A stretch of 64,000 nt of DNA from Spisula solida (Eukaryota; Mollusca; Bivalvia; Venerida; Mactridae). The notes under the pieces were generated by a model. It was not told the DNA's origin. It saw only the letters and a list, made by a program, of their open reading frames with translations, and ran no database searches. The translations under genes were made by a program, and so were the position numbers. Below, piece by piece: positions 48,258 through 60,195 of the stretch (position 1 is the first letter of the stretch; each line of letters starts with the position of its first letter). The stretch covers positions 34,368,899 through 34,432,898 of the forward strand of contig OX365951.1 of the NCBI GenBank assembly GCA_947247005.1, given 5' to 3'.

Positions 48258-49497
48258 TATTTGCCGAGGCCTAATGCGTTAAATTGGTCGTAAGCTGAAA
48301 AGTGATAATATCATATTGTGTGGCGTTACGCCACACAAAAATAGTTTCAATCATGTCTTGTTCTTTTTTATTATTGTATAAAGTGTTTGAGATAAAGGGT
48401 TTTCTTTCTGTTCTGTGTCTTATGCGATATTTTCATCCTTTAATTGTATTACATGATATTTTAATTATGTTATTAACCATGGTTAACCTTAACAATTGAA
48501 GAGATCATTGTCATATTTACAATACCACGAACACTCTAATTGAACATAACGTTTTTATAATAAATTAATAATGCTAAAAAATTCTCACCCTGACCAATTT
48601 TCTGGATACAATTCATAGCACTTGTTTTTATTTTACATCAGCTTTTCTAGGGGTTCTAATTGTTTTTAGTCCGGTATCTTTGCATTTATCGGGACGAGAT
48701 ATGTTATTTGATATCTGAAAAAATATCACAAAGTGTAGATACGAAGTTTGCGCATAGCACCGACGTTGTAATACAAGGAAATATAATATTTCAAGACGAT
48801 ATTTATAGAAATAACAACTACATTTAATACTGTTTTAATTTACTTTTGTTATTTCCCTATCGTCTTATAAAGTGCCGCAAGTATGCCGCAAATATGAGTA
48901 AAAACTAATTTTGGTCTGTTTTTTTTATTGAATTCGTTCTTCCTGTTTTAATACGTTCGTTGAATTGTTTTGATGAATACAGTCTTATCTAATAATGCAT
49001 GGTTCACAAATTGTGCACGATATCCGTACAATTTTAACAAAAATAATGAAATAGAAATGTGTCCATATGACTTCGCTTGTAATTTTCGACCATGTCAAGG
49101 TTCATAAATCAAATGCACGTGCTGAATAATATTCCTCCAAAGTTTGATGAGTGTAGCAGAAATACTTATGAAAACATTTATAGCAAAGTTTAATCATTTC
49201 AAGGGTCTCAACTCTGCTAATACAGGTCAGATCTGAATTATAATATTAAACTACACATACTAACAAATATCAATGTAGAATACAATTTGAAGACTAAAGC
49301 TCGAATACCTTGCAATGAGCGACACAAGCTAAATTCCATCTCATTTCAAGGGTAATAATTCGGTTTATTCTGGTCGGATCTGAATAAAACAAGTATATAT
49401 GTGCATAATACATGCCGACTAACATTTAGGAATATGAAGTTTGACGAGTGTAGCAAAATTAGTGTTTAGGTTACGAAAAACAGAAGCTTATTTTTAG
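48258..49497. other. AT-rich spacer; 23-bp palindrome at 48316-48338
   Basis: TTGTGTGGCGT and ACGCCACACAA form a perfect inverted pair around a single T. No gene was seen otherwise. Confidence 0.4.
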
Positions 49498-49755
49498 TAT
49501 TATTACACCTTATTTATATAGCTCTTTTATCATGTAATTACACGTTCAAAAGTGCTGTACAATCGTGGTTAAAACAATTAGAAATATATATGCATGCAAT
49601 CAAACAACAAATATATATATTTATAGTCAGTTTTAAGTTTAAGGATAAAATATGAATTTGCAGCAGACAACTTGTAATTTAAACAGATATAAGCATTGAA
49701 TGCTTGTTAAGCTGTATGGCCAGTCCACACGCGCATTACTCCACCAGCCGGTATT
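49498..49755 (-). mobile_element. Truncated CR1/L2-like LINE 3' end, reverse strand
   Basis: On the reverse strand it contains CTGGTGGAGTAATGCGCGTG and GGACTGGCCATACAG, matching the 3' region of the LINE at 16550-19105. It ends with GAGCTATATAAATAAGG and a TAATAAT tail. It carries no coding sequence; only about 250 bp of the 3' end inserted. Confidence 0.85.
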
Positions 49756-49936
49756 ATATGCTATACATTTAAGTTAGCCCAATGAGTCAATACATCTCAC
49801 TGAAAACCAACAATCTCTCTTTTACGACGAGATTTCATGTGGAAATATTAGCGAATAACGGGATTTTACAAAATTCGCTACAACTCCATCTAGCGTAAAT
49901 TCTGGCCTATTTTCAAAGAAAGATACACAGACAACA
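49756..49936. other. Short spacer
   Basis: No feature seen. Confidence 0.3.
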
Positions 49937-50170
49937 TTGAAAATTATCACCAATATTTGCGCAGAAGGTCGTAAGTACAAAATAAATATTTTGAGAAAAC
50001 AAGAAAAACTGTTTGAAAAAGGAAAAACATACTTTTTAAACTTCAGTTTGGTCAACATGACCACTTCCGATTTTCATAAGAATATGCTCATTAGAAGCGC
50101 CTTGCGATGCATATTTCAACTTTTCTCGTATATTATATATATTTATAACCCTGGCAGTATGTTTTCATAA
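49937..50170 (+). other. 77-codon open frame, unrecognised
   Basis: The start MKIITNICAEGRKYKINILR and the following KQEKLFEKGKTYFLNFSLVN have a lysine- and glutamate-rich composition with alternating hydrophobic residues, more protein-like than other frames here. An overlapping reverse frame exists. No splice context, homologue or domain can be named; it may be a scrap of a mobile-element protein or chance. Confidence 0.2.
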
Positions 50171-51129
50171 GCGGAAAGTATCACGAAGGCGCTAGTATAG
50201 ATGTGTAAACCAACACAACACAAACCGATATTGCACTATTTGCTCGCGGAAATTTATATATTCAACGCAAGAACCTTGTAGATCTAATATATTCATGCAT
50301 ACAGGTCAGGATCATGCCAAATTCTCCGTGCTATACAGCACTATGATTTTAACGTTTTATACATATACAATTTGTATACACTTATCAGGTATGAAAAAAA
50401 TCAATTTACAACATACCTTTATCACTATTCCTTAACAATATCCATTCCACTTCGATACAGGTTCGCGTAATATTGAAGTATAAAGTAAGACCTAATCTTT
50501 TGTTTATAGATAAATTTGTAGCCAGTTTCCTGTATGTTTGTTATAACAAGACTAGAATTTATCAGTCAGCGACTGGTCGATTCAAAGCTGTAGTTTATAA
50601 CGATTCAATTTGATAAGCTTATCATTTTTAGATTATATTTAATTTTGTATTTTTGTATGTTTCAGTATAGATAGCACGCTGTTATACACTCTGGTCATCA
50701 CTTCGTTTTATGTCGTGTTTCTTTCATCAACGTTTACTGTAGTCCGTCGATAAAACTATTCTTTGTTTACAAATAAAAATGACAAATAAATGCATTTTTG
50801 ATGTTCATTTTGTTCCATATTGTGCATATTCACTTTTATTGATATATTCTTAAATCTACACTCGTGCAATGTTTTTTTATTATGCATTGTTTGTTTATTG
50901 TTAAGTCTAGAGTTATTTCCGACGAACTATACTTCGTTGTACAAGAAGTATGCCGTCATGTTACAGCTTACCAATTATACAGTGTAGCAATACGACATTT
51001 GGCTACAGTTACAAGAAGAAATTAGTTAACATTAGAAAATAAAATAGCCATAAGTATTTTATTTCTTAATCAATTTCTATGAAATATACGCCACGCTAAG
51101 GGGAAGTTTATTTGATTTTCATGAAATAT
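50171..51129. other. AT-rich spacer
   Basis: No feature seen. Confidence 0.35.
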
Positions 51130-51240
51130 AAAATTCTTTTCAGCGACGGTGCCGTTTAGTCCATTACCCTGTGAAAACGTGGAACGTGTAGGTTTCACAG
51201 GGTAATGGGACAACCGGTAAAGCCGCTGCAAAAGATTAGT
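51130..51240. repeat. Hairpin with CATTACCCTGTGAAA arms
   Basis: CATTACCCTGTGAAA pairs perfectly with TTTCACAGGGTAATG, and the outer GCGACGGTGCCG pairs loosely with CGGTAAAGCCGC. The central loop is about 17 bases. It looks like a small foldback element. Confidence 0.65.
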
Positions 51241-51724
51241 TGTTGTTGTTGAAGGCTATTATAAAGCCCATATTCCCGTCACTAGTACGGTCTACGCAAG
51301 TAAGGTCTCCCATAATGTCACAAAGGTAGCGTTTCGATACTTTTTAGAGTGAAGCATGGTATTTGATCAAATTATACATTAAATATAAACTAAATAGATC
51401 GATAAATAATCGTAAAGGTCGTTAGGATTGATATATATCTTGTGAAATGTACATACTCGATTAATACACCAAAATGTAACGTCTAGACGCACCTTTGTGT
51501 ATTACTATTATGTATTAACTATCTTCTGCTTGCACTGTTACGTAAACTGGTCTCGCGTAATCAGAATCACGCTAGAATCTGTTTCGTTACAATTAATGTA
51601 GAGTGTCTTAAAACTGTTAGGCTAAAAAAATATCGTTTGTTTCACTTTCTCTACCACGTTGATTAGGTAATATTAATATTAACCGATAGTAAAGGCGTTA
51701 ATACTGTAGCCGAGGATAAGCATG
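51241..51724. other. AT-rich spacer
   Basis: No feature seen. Confidence 0.35.
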
Positions 51725-52165
51725 AGTCTTTTGGGAGTAGCTCCCTTCCCGAAGAAAAACACACTTTTACCAAAAACTCACTTAAAACCAACTTATTAGT
51801 GGGTTTTTCCTGCGTTTTTTGACAAAAGTATGCTAAAAGCGAGTTTTTCTTGGGTTTTTTGACAATAAGTGTGTTTTTTGTTGGCTGAAGTGGGTCTTTT
51901 TATCAAATAAGTTGGTTTAAGTGCGTCTTTTAGTACAGGAAGTGTGTTTTTGTTGGTCTTTTCATAAATGAAGTTGGTTAAAGTGGGTCTTTAACGAAAA
52001 TAAGTTGGCTAAAGTGCGTCTTTTCAATAATGGTATTCTCAGAAGTGGGTTAAAGTGGGTTTTAAGTTGGTCTTTTACATTTTTGTTATTTTTCGTTAGT
52101 TGAGCTTCGCATTAAAAAGACTCACTTAAAACCCACTTCTGAAGGAAGTTGGTCTTTTGTTTTGA
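51725..52165 (+). repeat. Degenerate word array W, copy 1
   Basis: Made almost wholly from a few words and their complements: AAACACACTT, AAAACTCACTT, AAACCAACTT, AAGTGGGTTTT, AAGTTGGTTT and AAGTGCGTCTTTT, in irregular order and both senses. It begins after GGGAGTAGCTCCCTTCCCGA. The array at 61060-61770 is the same type in the opposite sense and ends in GGAGAAGGGAGGGA. No fixed period is visible. Confidence 0.7.
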
Positions 52166-52390
52166 AATGTTGACATTCACTGAACACAAGATCTTAGATC
52201 TACTCATATGTCTCATAGTTCGAATGTAACGCATGATCTATCACGTATATTCTCATTTGGTATTTCAATTGGTGTTTATGCATGGTAATATGTTTTTTAA
52301 TTTTCACAAAGGACATGTTATTTAAAGTCCTTCATGTAAATTAAATATCCTGTGCTAAAAACATCGGACCTTATTTTTTTAATGCCGCCG
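52166..52390. other. Short spacer
   Basis: No feature seen. Confidence 0.3.
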
Positions 52391-52490
52391 CGCGCAGTTG
52401 AAATATGGCTGGCATATGTGTGCCTCCGCCCGGATTTGAACCCGGTCGCCAAATTCACTGTCTAGTGTATTTGACAGCATCATGTAAATA
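52391..52490 (-). mobile_element. tRNA-like (SINE) fragment, reverse strand
   Basis: On the reverse strand GACCGGGTTCAAATCCGGGC (52430-52449) is a T-arm with a perfect B box. Upstream on that strand no acceptor match to the following GCGGAGGCA is seen, so it is a fragment or SINE. The forward frame with PPPGFEPG (52405-52587) is the familiar false translation of an antisense tRNA T arm. Confidence 0.5.
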
Positions 52491-52704
52491 TACAACAACC
52501 CATAATAACATTAAAATTAATATAAATTATATTGGTAATGACGAGTGCAACATATCGAACTATACGTATATGATTACCGAGGGGTGAAAAGCTTATCAAT
52601 AAGCTACAGTTTAGCTTATTCATATAAATGCAAAGTCCTGCAAACGCATTTATAATGTTTCACTTGGGCTGAATCCGAATGTATTACATAGGCTTTCTTA
52701 TCTG
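52491..52704. other. Short spacer
   Basis: No feature seen. Confidence 0.3.
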
Positions 52705-53175
52705 CCTATGTTACAGTCGCAACTGTATTTCACGCGGTACTACATGTATCAATAAAACACTGATATATTACACAGTAAGCGGTCCAGGTAAAATAGATAT
52801 GGGTGGTAGATTATATTTTTGACAACGTGGCATGAGTAATATATACATTATGATATAATTTATCACGTGTTGCACAAAATCCAGACAATTTCCCAGCGTG
52901 TGGTCTGTTTAATTTGCCTATGGCTATAAAACACGGCATCTTTGAACAGTGATTTACACATTCCGAACTGTATGTCACGTGGGGCTATAGATAAAACATT
53001 AAGATAATTACACAATAATCGGTCCAGGCTTAATCAACTGTCCAATTAAAATATAGATAAGGGTGGTAGCTAGATTAAAAAATTGACCACGTGACATGTT
53101 TGTATCCATATGATATAGCTTGTTGGTCACTTGCGACAATACAGAAAACAGCGAGTGGTCCTGTACACAATGCTT
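52705..53175 (+). repeat. Diverged direct duplication, about 250-bp units
   Basis: Words CACGCGGTACTA/CACGTGGGGCTA, GCGGTCCAGG/TCGGTCCAGG, GGGTGGTAG and TATGATATA occur in the same order at about 52705-52900 and 52960-53170. No coding potential was seen. Confidence 0.6.
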
Positions 53176-54544
53176 TGACTTAAATTGATCGAGTAAATTG
53201 ATTGTAATCAATGAAAGCTACGTTGAAAATAATCTGGAAATATTTTTTTATTATACACGATATGACTTCCCGTCAATTTTTGTCATGCACTTAGGCTACA
53301 TAGTTGACGTAATTTTAGTTCGGTAGCATTATTTTTAAGCGCTAAATATGAGCTGACACATATACATGTATATACAAAAATGTACATGTAATAAATGTCT
53401 ATGTAAATATATCTTCGATTTAAGATTTAAAGACACGCTTTTTTATGATTGAGTTTGATATCTACACAATATAGTTTTGTTACTTAGTAGCTATAAAGAT
53501 CTTACAGTATTATTTGGTAGCTAAGTGTTCACAAATTGACATTTATTTGATAAAAACTTACTTGGCCAGAGAATTAAAAGAAGTATTGTAATAGCCTACA
53601 CTGACTAACCTACACTAAATACCGAAACTAGAATTTGTATACAATATATAAATCACTCACATTAATTAACCTAGGGGAAAACAGAATAACTATTAATTTT
53701 TCATAAGCATTCGCGAATACCGATCGGAGATTTTATCTATGATGCTGGAACCGAAGTAGCGATACACGGTCCGGAATTACGGGTTTTAGCATCTCCACTT
53801 GCTTTGTTATCGTTTCCGGCGGAAAATTTGAATCGAACAAATCGAAATTCAATGTTTTATCAGGTAATAATCAATTTGTTATGGTATTTATGTATTGTTT
53901 TATCACAAATTAAGAACTACACATATTTTGGCACCCTCCAACTATAAACAGGCCTGTGATTCTTTCTCCTTCAGACTGATTCTATTTTCAAAGTTTTTGT
54001 CTCAAATCTTCGAAACAAAATGGTTCAGATTCAGACTTTCAGTGTGACCAGACAGCCAAACTGTTTCTAAGTGTGCTGCATTTTTATTTCTGACAGTCCA
54101 GCAAGTGTACTTTAACACGTCGAGATGGTTTCACTACAATGTGGCCTACTCCGAAGTAATTATTTTTTCAAGTGGGTGGGGTAATGTTTTCCAGACTTTA
54201 TCAAAGTTTATGCTCTGAGCAATCACAGGCTTGTATAAAATACTGACTTCTGTGATTTTGTTGTCCATACATTGGGTTTGAACATTTTCTAATAGTGATA
54301 ATAATTTAAATTTTATTTTTTAGACCACATACACTTCTGGGTCTGGCTCCCCCCCCCCACACAAACATTATTAAACATATCTGGGACATATAAAAAATAT
54401 TCGTAAATGCCTCTCTAGCTTAAATAACACAAAGATAAAAATGTTTGACTGAAATTTCTCGCAAACCTTCCTTGAGTATAATTGCGTCATGTTTAACTGA
54501 CTGTGCAACTGTCCCGCCTATATTTGGTGTCCTTCGGTCAAGCA
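53176..54544. other. AT-rich spacer; poly-C run near 54348
   Basis: A run of about ten C lies near 54348-54357. No gene or repeat was recognised. Confidence 0.35.
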
Positions 54545-56030
54545 CACATTACTCTATACGACGATGATAGTGACAGAAACCGATATTCGCCCCTGCCTCC
54601 ACATTTTGCAAGAAAGTTGGTAATTTTCAACTCAAAATGCGCCATGCACATAATCTTTCGACAATGGTTTCCCGTCCGATCCACAGGCCCTCTATGCGAT
54701 TTTATTGCCGGAAAAAGTATTACTCTTATTTAACCTCAAGGTAAATTTGTCCGGCCGGAATTCTCCGAGGGTAGGGAATACAATCGTGCCCATAAATCCA
54801 TCATTTATTCACCGATCTTTAATATCAATCTTGGTGTCAATCGTTAGAGGAATGATTTCTCTTTAAGGAAAAATCGCTGTCATAACATATGTTTACACAC
54901 AGCAAGTAATATCCGACCGCAAAGGGTCATAAAACTTAAAACATAACATAAAAGGCCATTCCGAAAACATCTGATTGCAGAAATTCTCAGATTGTTCAAC
55001 TATTGACGATATCGTAATGATTGAACAAATTCCTTCGGTAGTTCTTTCCAGTACATCAAATAGAATAACGTTGTACCCTTAAAGTCTCGATAAATAGTGT
55101 AAACCTAATAAAACGAACCTTTTTCTTCACGTTCTTTGCTGTAGTTTCGCTTTCAATGGCCATGAGTGCAATGCGCACGCTCACGAAGTTTTGTAAGACG
55201 TCCTTTCATTAGCCAGCGACGAGCACCGACGGAGGTGTGTCTGTCGCTGACTAATGAGACGATCTCTTAGATAATTCTGTGCGCATGCGCGTTGGCCGGT
55301 CATGGATGTTTACGTACGATTGAAAACGTATCGTGAAGAAAAAAAGTTTGATTTGTTACGTTTAAACAATTTATAGAGACTTTAAGGGTACCGCATTATT
55401 CTATTTAATGTACTAGAATGAACTACTGAAGGAATTTGTTCCATCATTACGATTTGACTGTGTTTTAATCGTTGATAGTTGATCAATCTGAGAATCATGC
55501 AATCAGATGTTTTCTTAGAGCCGTTTTGTCACAATTTGTGACAGTTTGTGGTCAGATATGACCTTCTAATGTGTTCACATATGTTTTGACAGCGATTTTT
55601 CCTTAAAGAGAAATCATTCCTCTAACGATTGACACCAAGATTGATAAGATCGGTGAATAAATGATGGATTTATGGGCACGATTGTATTCCCTACCCTCGG
55701 AGAATTCCGGCCGGACAAATTTACCTTGAGGTTAAATAAGAGTAATATTTTTTCCGGCAATAAAATCGCATAGAGGGCCTGTGGTCCGATCAATACGAAA
55801 GAATGCGTTGAACGTTGGAACGAGATATTTAAATAAACCTTTTGGAATACCTCGTTTGGGTCCAATGTTCAACGCGCGATGTAATTCTTATGTACTGGGG
55901 TGGGAACCACCGTTCAATTTGTCGAAAGATTATGTGCGCGGCGGAAAATTAGTTGACAATTGTAAACTTTCTCGCATATTTTGAAGACTAGAGTGCCAAT
56001 GGAGTATTGTCAGTATAGTCATCGTAAAGA
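54545..56030. repeat. Foldback palindrome, about 1.5 kb
   Basis: The left arm (54545-55220) and right arm (55243-56030) are reverse complements over most of their length, centred near 55232. Paired landmarks are CCACAGGCCCTCTA at 54681-54694 with 55771-55784, CGGCCGGAATTCTCCGAGGG near 54752, and CATTAGCCAGCGAC at 55207-55220 with 55243-55256. I judge the arms at roughly 80-90 percent identity. The right arm has about 110 bp extra near 55790-55910. Frames in both arms (54503-54733, 55614-55865, 55781-55984) are not recognised. Confidence 0.85.
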
Positions 56031-57590
56031 TTAATTTGTTATTGACGAAAGATACCAGAAATATACGGGAAAGTTGCAAAACTAGTTTTACACGATTAGT
56101 TTTTCTAGGTCAGTGTGCGAGAAAGTTCAGCGAAACATTTTTATCTTTGTGTTTTTTAAGCAGTAGAGGAATTACGTAGATTTTTGTATTGAATATCAAA
56201 TATATCCAACTCCTCTCAGCACTGTTCCAGACCATTGCTTTCTTTAAGTTTCTTATAAATTCATTTTTATATAGTTCACTGCATCGGTAACGCTCAATAG
56301 CGCTTTGCTGTGCAACAGTCCGGTATCTGCAAACGCTAGCCAGTAGCATATATATGTATTTTCCATTTTGTTCGCTGTTATGAAGCAAGCTGTTTCCAAG
56401 CAGTGCTATTGAGCGGTTTGGTTAGGCAGTTGGAGCTCCTGAAAATCTGTTGAACCAACAGACCTGACTGGCAACAGGTCGGACTCAATATTTCGAAAAT
56501 TTAATGACGATTGTTTAGAATCAGTTAGGAATATGACAAGCTGTACCATCTTTTTCAGTTAAGAAGTCATGCAAGGATGCATTGGAGATATATTCGGAGA
56601 ATGTTGATAGAGTGACCCTTACAGGAGGGTGCTTGTGGCTCAGTATAGGTGGGTTCTGACTTCATTCAGCATACATGTAATTTGTAAAATCATTGTATAT
56701 ACAGGGTGTTAAAAAAGTTTGTTCTCAAAATTTAAATTCATACTAAGTTTTATCTCAACCATGTACAGAGTGTACAATTTTAATTTCTTACACTCATAGC
56801 TTCATTTAATGCTCGAAAGATTAGAGCAATGTAAAACCTTCTGGAATTTAACCTGAAAATTTTACATTTACAAATGTGCATGTCGTCAGGCGACACATGC
56901 GACTCGTGGAGCTTTTATTCTTGCAAAAAAATTTAACTGGCTGGGCCTTTAAAGTTGGGAAAATTTAGCGTCGAAAAATTGGGAATTATTAAAAAATATT
57001 GTTTTGAGTATTAACTGTTCATGCTTGCTTTTTCTTCTGATTATACTCAACTTATATGTAGCAAAGACTTTAACTAGATTTAAAAATCTATTGTCTTGAC
57101 TTAAAAACAACCATACCAATAAGTTGCTTTTATACCAGCAGGAACCAAATGGGGAATATATGCATTCTTTTTGGAAAAATGGAGGTTATTTTCCTGGAGG
57201 AAAGTGCCTGTATTATGCCTTAAAAATAGCCCAAAAAATCTCTGACACATTTTATTTTTTCATGTTAAACATATTAATTATTCTTAATATCTTTAGTAAA
57301 TACAGAAGTCTGTAAAATAAATTTACGCGTTCGCTCTTTCTGTTATATACTGCAATCCCCTGAGGTAACTTCCAGGTCAATCAGAACACCTTCACATCAT
57401 GTCATAGAACTATCGGATTATTTTGTAAGGAGTTACGGCCCTTTTGTAACTTAGACATTTTGGTTACTTAAAAGTATTCGTATTTACAGTACTATCAACA
57501 TCACACTTCAGAGCATATGTCCATTACAGTGACAGCTTTTGTTATGACATATGCTTGTACATGTCTAATCATTTCCTCTTATTCTTGCAG
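56031..57590. other. Spacer; possible TIR-type end at 56699
   Basis: TATACAGGGTGTTAAAAAAG at 56697-56716 resembles the ACAGGGTGT end at 9908, but no partner end was found. Frames at 56110-56388 (reverse) and 57124-57315 are unsupported. Confidence 0.35.
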
Positions 57591-57625
57591 CACATCATTC
57601 AAGCTTTAATAGATAACAGCATCAG
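57591..57625 (+). other. Exon-like 35-bp segment
   Basis: A pyrimidine tract and TTCTTGCAG directly precede it, and CAG/GTGAG directly follows, so both splice signals fit. One frame reads HIIQALIDNS. Such pairs occur by chance; it gains a little weight from the similar signal at 58545. Confidence 0.2.
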
Positions 57626-58220
57626 GTGAGACTAAAAAAGCCATGTATCATGACATTATTGGGGATGCTGTTTACGTCAGGCAACTTGTGGTCTGCTCCA
57701 TGAAATGTGAATCCTATAGACAGGACCTACTATAGATACAAAAGTTGAACGAAGAATCCCTGCTGCAGAAAGAACAGCTATCATTGGTAATTTGCAGTTT
57801 ATTAATAATGTGATTTTAACTGAACTTGCACACAAGTTGTATTCAAGTTTCTTGAACTGGGTGTATCCCATGATGGCTTACATAGAAACGACCCTTTAAG
57901 GGGCCAGGAATTGGCTAATTTAGTGTGGTGTGTGTGTCAATTATTATGATGAAGGTTTTTATCACAAATCCATTTTAACCCAATTTTAAGGGTGTTATTT
58001 CTGTTTGTTTTTTGCTCTTATAATTATATCCACGTTATTTTATGTGACAGCAAATTATGGAACAATGTTTTTCGTGTGTGATAACAAATGTGTGTGACAT
58101 CTCAAGATTTTAGACGCCAAAACGTAACTTCGCTGGCCTAAATATGTTATTTCTGATGTTGTTTTGGCCTGGTTACTTAACTATAGTTACGTGTCACAGT
58201 GATAAAGATTGCATTTCTAT
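57626..58220. other. Spacer with coding-like scraps
   Basis: A frame near 57640-57715 reads MYHDIIGDAVYVRQLVV and one near 57745 reads LNEESLLQKEQLSLV. They may be decayed exons belonging with the neighbouring splice-like signals. No family was recognised. Confidence 0.2.
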
Positions 58221-58470
58221 CTGAGCAGCATATCGCACAATCTTGTTGTCTACTTGGCATAATGATATTCACTGATAAAATTATTGTGGGAGCGAGGTAA
58301 AATGCGTTGATTTTCTGAGCAGCATGTCGCACAAAGTCATTCTCTGCTTGATGATATTGAGAAAGTTATTGTGGAGCGAAGCGAGCTAGAAAAAATGCAT
58401 GGTTTTTCTTAGCAATATAGGCCTACCACACAAACTCGATCTCTACTTGATAACGTTCAATCATGATTAA
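58221..58470 (+). repeat. Three diverged units of about 100 bp
   Basis: Words GAGCAGCATATCGCACAA, GAGCAGCATGTCGCACAA and CCACACAAACTC each precede a CTACTTG or CTGCTTG word, then a TTATTGTGG-AGCGA block in two of them. No coding potential. Confidence 0.55.
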
Positions 58471-58545
58471 GTTACCGTTACACGATTAAATCCGGTTTTG
58501 TACTGGTTATTTCAAAACTAAAATATGTGTATTATATTATTGCAG

Positions 58546-58607
58546 ATGTTATTTCTGACAAGTTTGACATTGCCCGATGTCAAGTCAAGGAGAAGATGCG
58601 GGGATAG
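58546..58607 (+). other. Possible terminal exon or gene remnant
   Basis: TATTATATTATTGCAG precedes a frame reading VISDKFDIARCQVKEKMRG and then TAG. The residues look protein-like, but nothing upstream can be joined with confidence and no polyadenylation context was checked. Unrecognised. Confidence 0.25.
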
Positions 58608-59010
58608 CTAAGACGACTTAGGATCATGTTTCAGTAAAGACCTGCTTTCGTCCTTCTTTTTTCTGGACCAGAATGTTATAGAAGGAACCACATGTTACCA
58701 ACAGGAGAGTCACAAGTGCAGTGGTTATAATAAGTGTCGCCCCTGTGGTACATCAATTAAAACATGTGTAGTAGAATATTATCTCTTACTTAAGGCTTTT
58801 TATCTATTCTAATACAACCAGCGGATTCAGCTATATACACATAGAGGAAATCACGGTGCGCATGAACTGCCAATAAAACACAGGTACGGCTGATTAACTT
58901 CAAACTGCAAATAAGCCTTCCGAGGAAGAAAATAGTGCAGCGGATAATGCATTGATCTGTTGTCAAATGCGGAATATTGGCTTTATTAGAATCGAAATAA
59001 TGAATACGTA
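58608..59010. other. Spacer
   Basis: No feature seen. Confidence 0.3.
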
Positions 59011-59013
59011 CAG

Positions 59014-59152
59014 GTCTGTGTTTTATCTATAATAAAGCACAGACACTTGTTTGAATGCATACATTAAATCACTAGTGCTACGTACTCATGATTTAATTAC
59101 TACTCATCTGAACTTGTGACTGTGCTTTATTCTACGATAAAACACAGGTACA
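59014..59152. repeat. Inverted repeat with about 28-bp arms
   Basis: CTGTGTTTTATCTATAATAA followed by AGCACAG pairs with CTGTGCTTTATTCTACGATA followed by AAACACAG, around an 80-base centre. Probably a small inverted-repeat element. Confidence 0.65.
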
Positions 59153-59204
59153 TTTTCATTATTTCTTAATTCAATTAGGGGCCAAAAATGTCTACTTACT
59201 TTTA

Positions 59205-59715
59205 TTTTATTAGCTCACCTGTCACAAAGTGACAGAGTGAGCTTTTGTGATCACTCTTCGTCCGCCGTCGTCCGTCCACAATTACTTGTGTAGACACTAG
59301 AGGTCACAGTTTTAGCCTAATCATTATAAAACTTGGTCACAATGATCATCTCAACAAAATCTAGGTCAAGTTCGATATTGGGTAATCCGGGGTCAAAAAA
59401 TAGGTCACAAGGTCAAATCATAGAAAAACCTTGTGTAGTCACTAGAGGTCACTATTTTGGCCTAATCTTTATGAAACTTGGTCACAATGATCATCTCGAC
59501 AAAATCTATGTCAAGTTCGATATTGGTTCATCCAGGGTCAATAACTGGGTCACAAGGTCAAATCACTTCAATATGTCATTGGGTCTAAATGTGATGTAAA
59601 TTATAAAGCATAAGGCAATATGAAAACCTTGTACATGGAATAGAGGCTACCATTAGTGGTGCATGAACTACTAGGACAGGTGAGCGACCTATGGCCCTTT
59701 GGGCCCTCTTGTCTA
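59205..59715 (+). repeat. Bivalve-type dispersed repeat (GCTCACCTG family)
   Basis: It begins TTAGCTCACCTGTCACAAAG with CGTCCGCCGTCGTCCGTCC, and ends AGGTGAGCGACC followed by a GGCCCTTTGGGCCCTCTTG tail. GCTCACCT and AGGTGAGC are inverted ends. The inside has about 125-bp direct repeats (ACTAGAGGTCAC, AACTTGGTCACAATGATCAT). An 88-codon frame over it (59333-59599) is repeat translation. Confidence 0.8.
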
Positions 59716-59838
59716 TACATTTTATGGTTTTCCTGATTACATTATATCAGCTCTATATATGTTTGATTATAAAGTTGTTTGCAATTTATTTTTATCATGC
59801 ACATACTTCATAACTAACTGTCATGAAGGGAACTCTTA
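59716..59838. other. Short spacer
   Basis: No feature seen. Confidence 0.3.
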
Positions 59839-60195
59839 TTATGCTCCCCATCTTCGATGAGTGGGTTTATATTGCTTGGCACATGTCGGTCGGTCTGTCG
59901 GTAGACAAAATGGCTTCCATTCAATTACTCGAGAACGCCCTAGGATCTTCAACATTTATATGATGGTTGGTCATCAACAGTAGATGACCCCTATTGATTT
60001 TGACCTTAACCATTTCTGACTATTCAAATAGTTTCTGTTCAATAACTCAAGGACACTTTGCCCTAGGATATTCAAACTTTATATAGAGGTTGATCATCAA
60101 CATTTTGAGGTCAAAGATCACAGTGACCTTTGCCATTTCTGACTATTAGGCTGCCATGGGGGCATACATGTTTTACAAACATCTCTTGTTGATTT
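59839..60195 (+). repeat. Bivalve-type dispersed repeat (TATGCTCCCC family)
   Basis: Starts TATGCTCCCCATCTTCGATG with GTCGGTCGGTCTGTCGG and ends GGGGGCATACATGTTTTACA then AACATCTCTTGTT. TATGCTCCCC and GGGGGCATA form inverted ends. Two internal units of about 115 bp share GAACGCCCTAGGAT-like and GGTTGGTCATCAACA-like words. Confidence 0.75.

Noticed and set aside
52405..52587. Forward frame with PPPGFEPG
   Set aside because: A typical false protein from an antisense tRNA T arm; the real signal is the tRNA-like sequence on the reverse strand.
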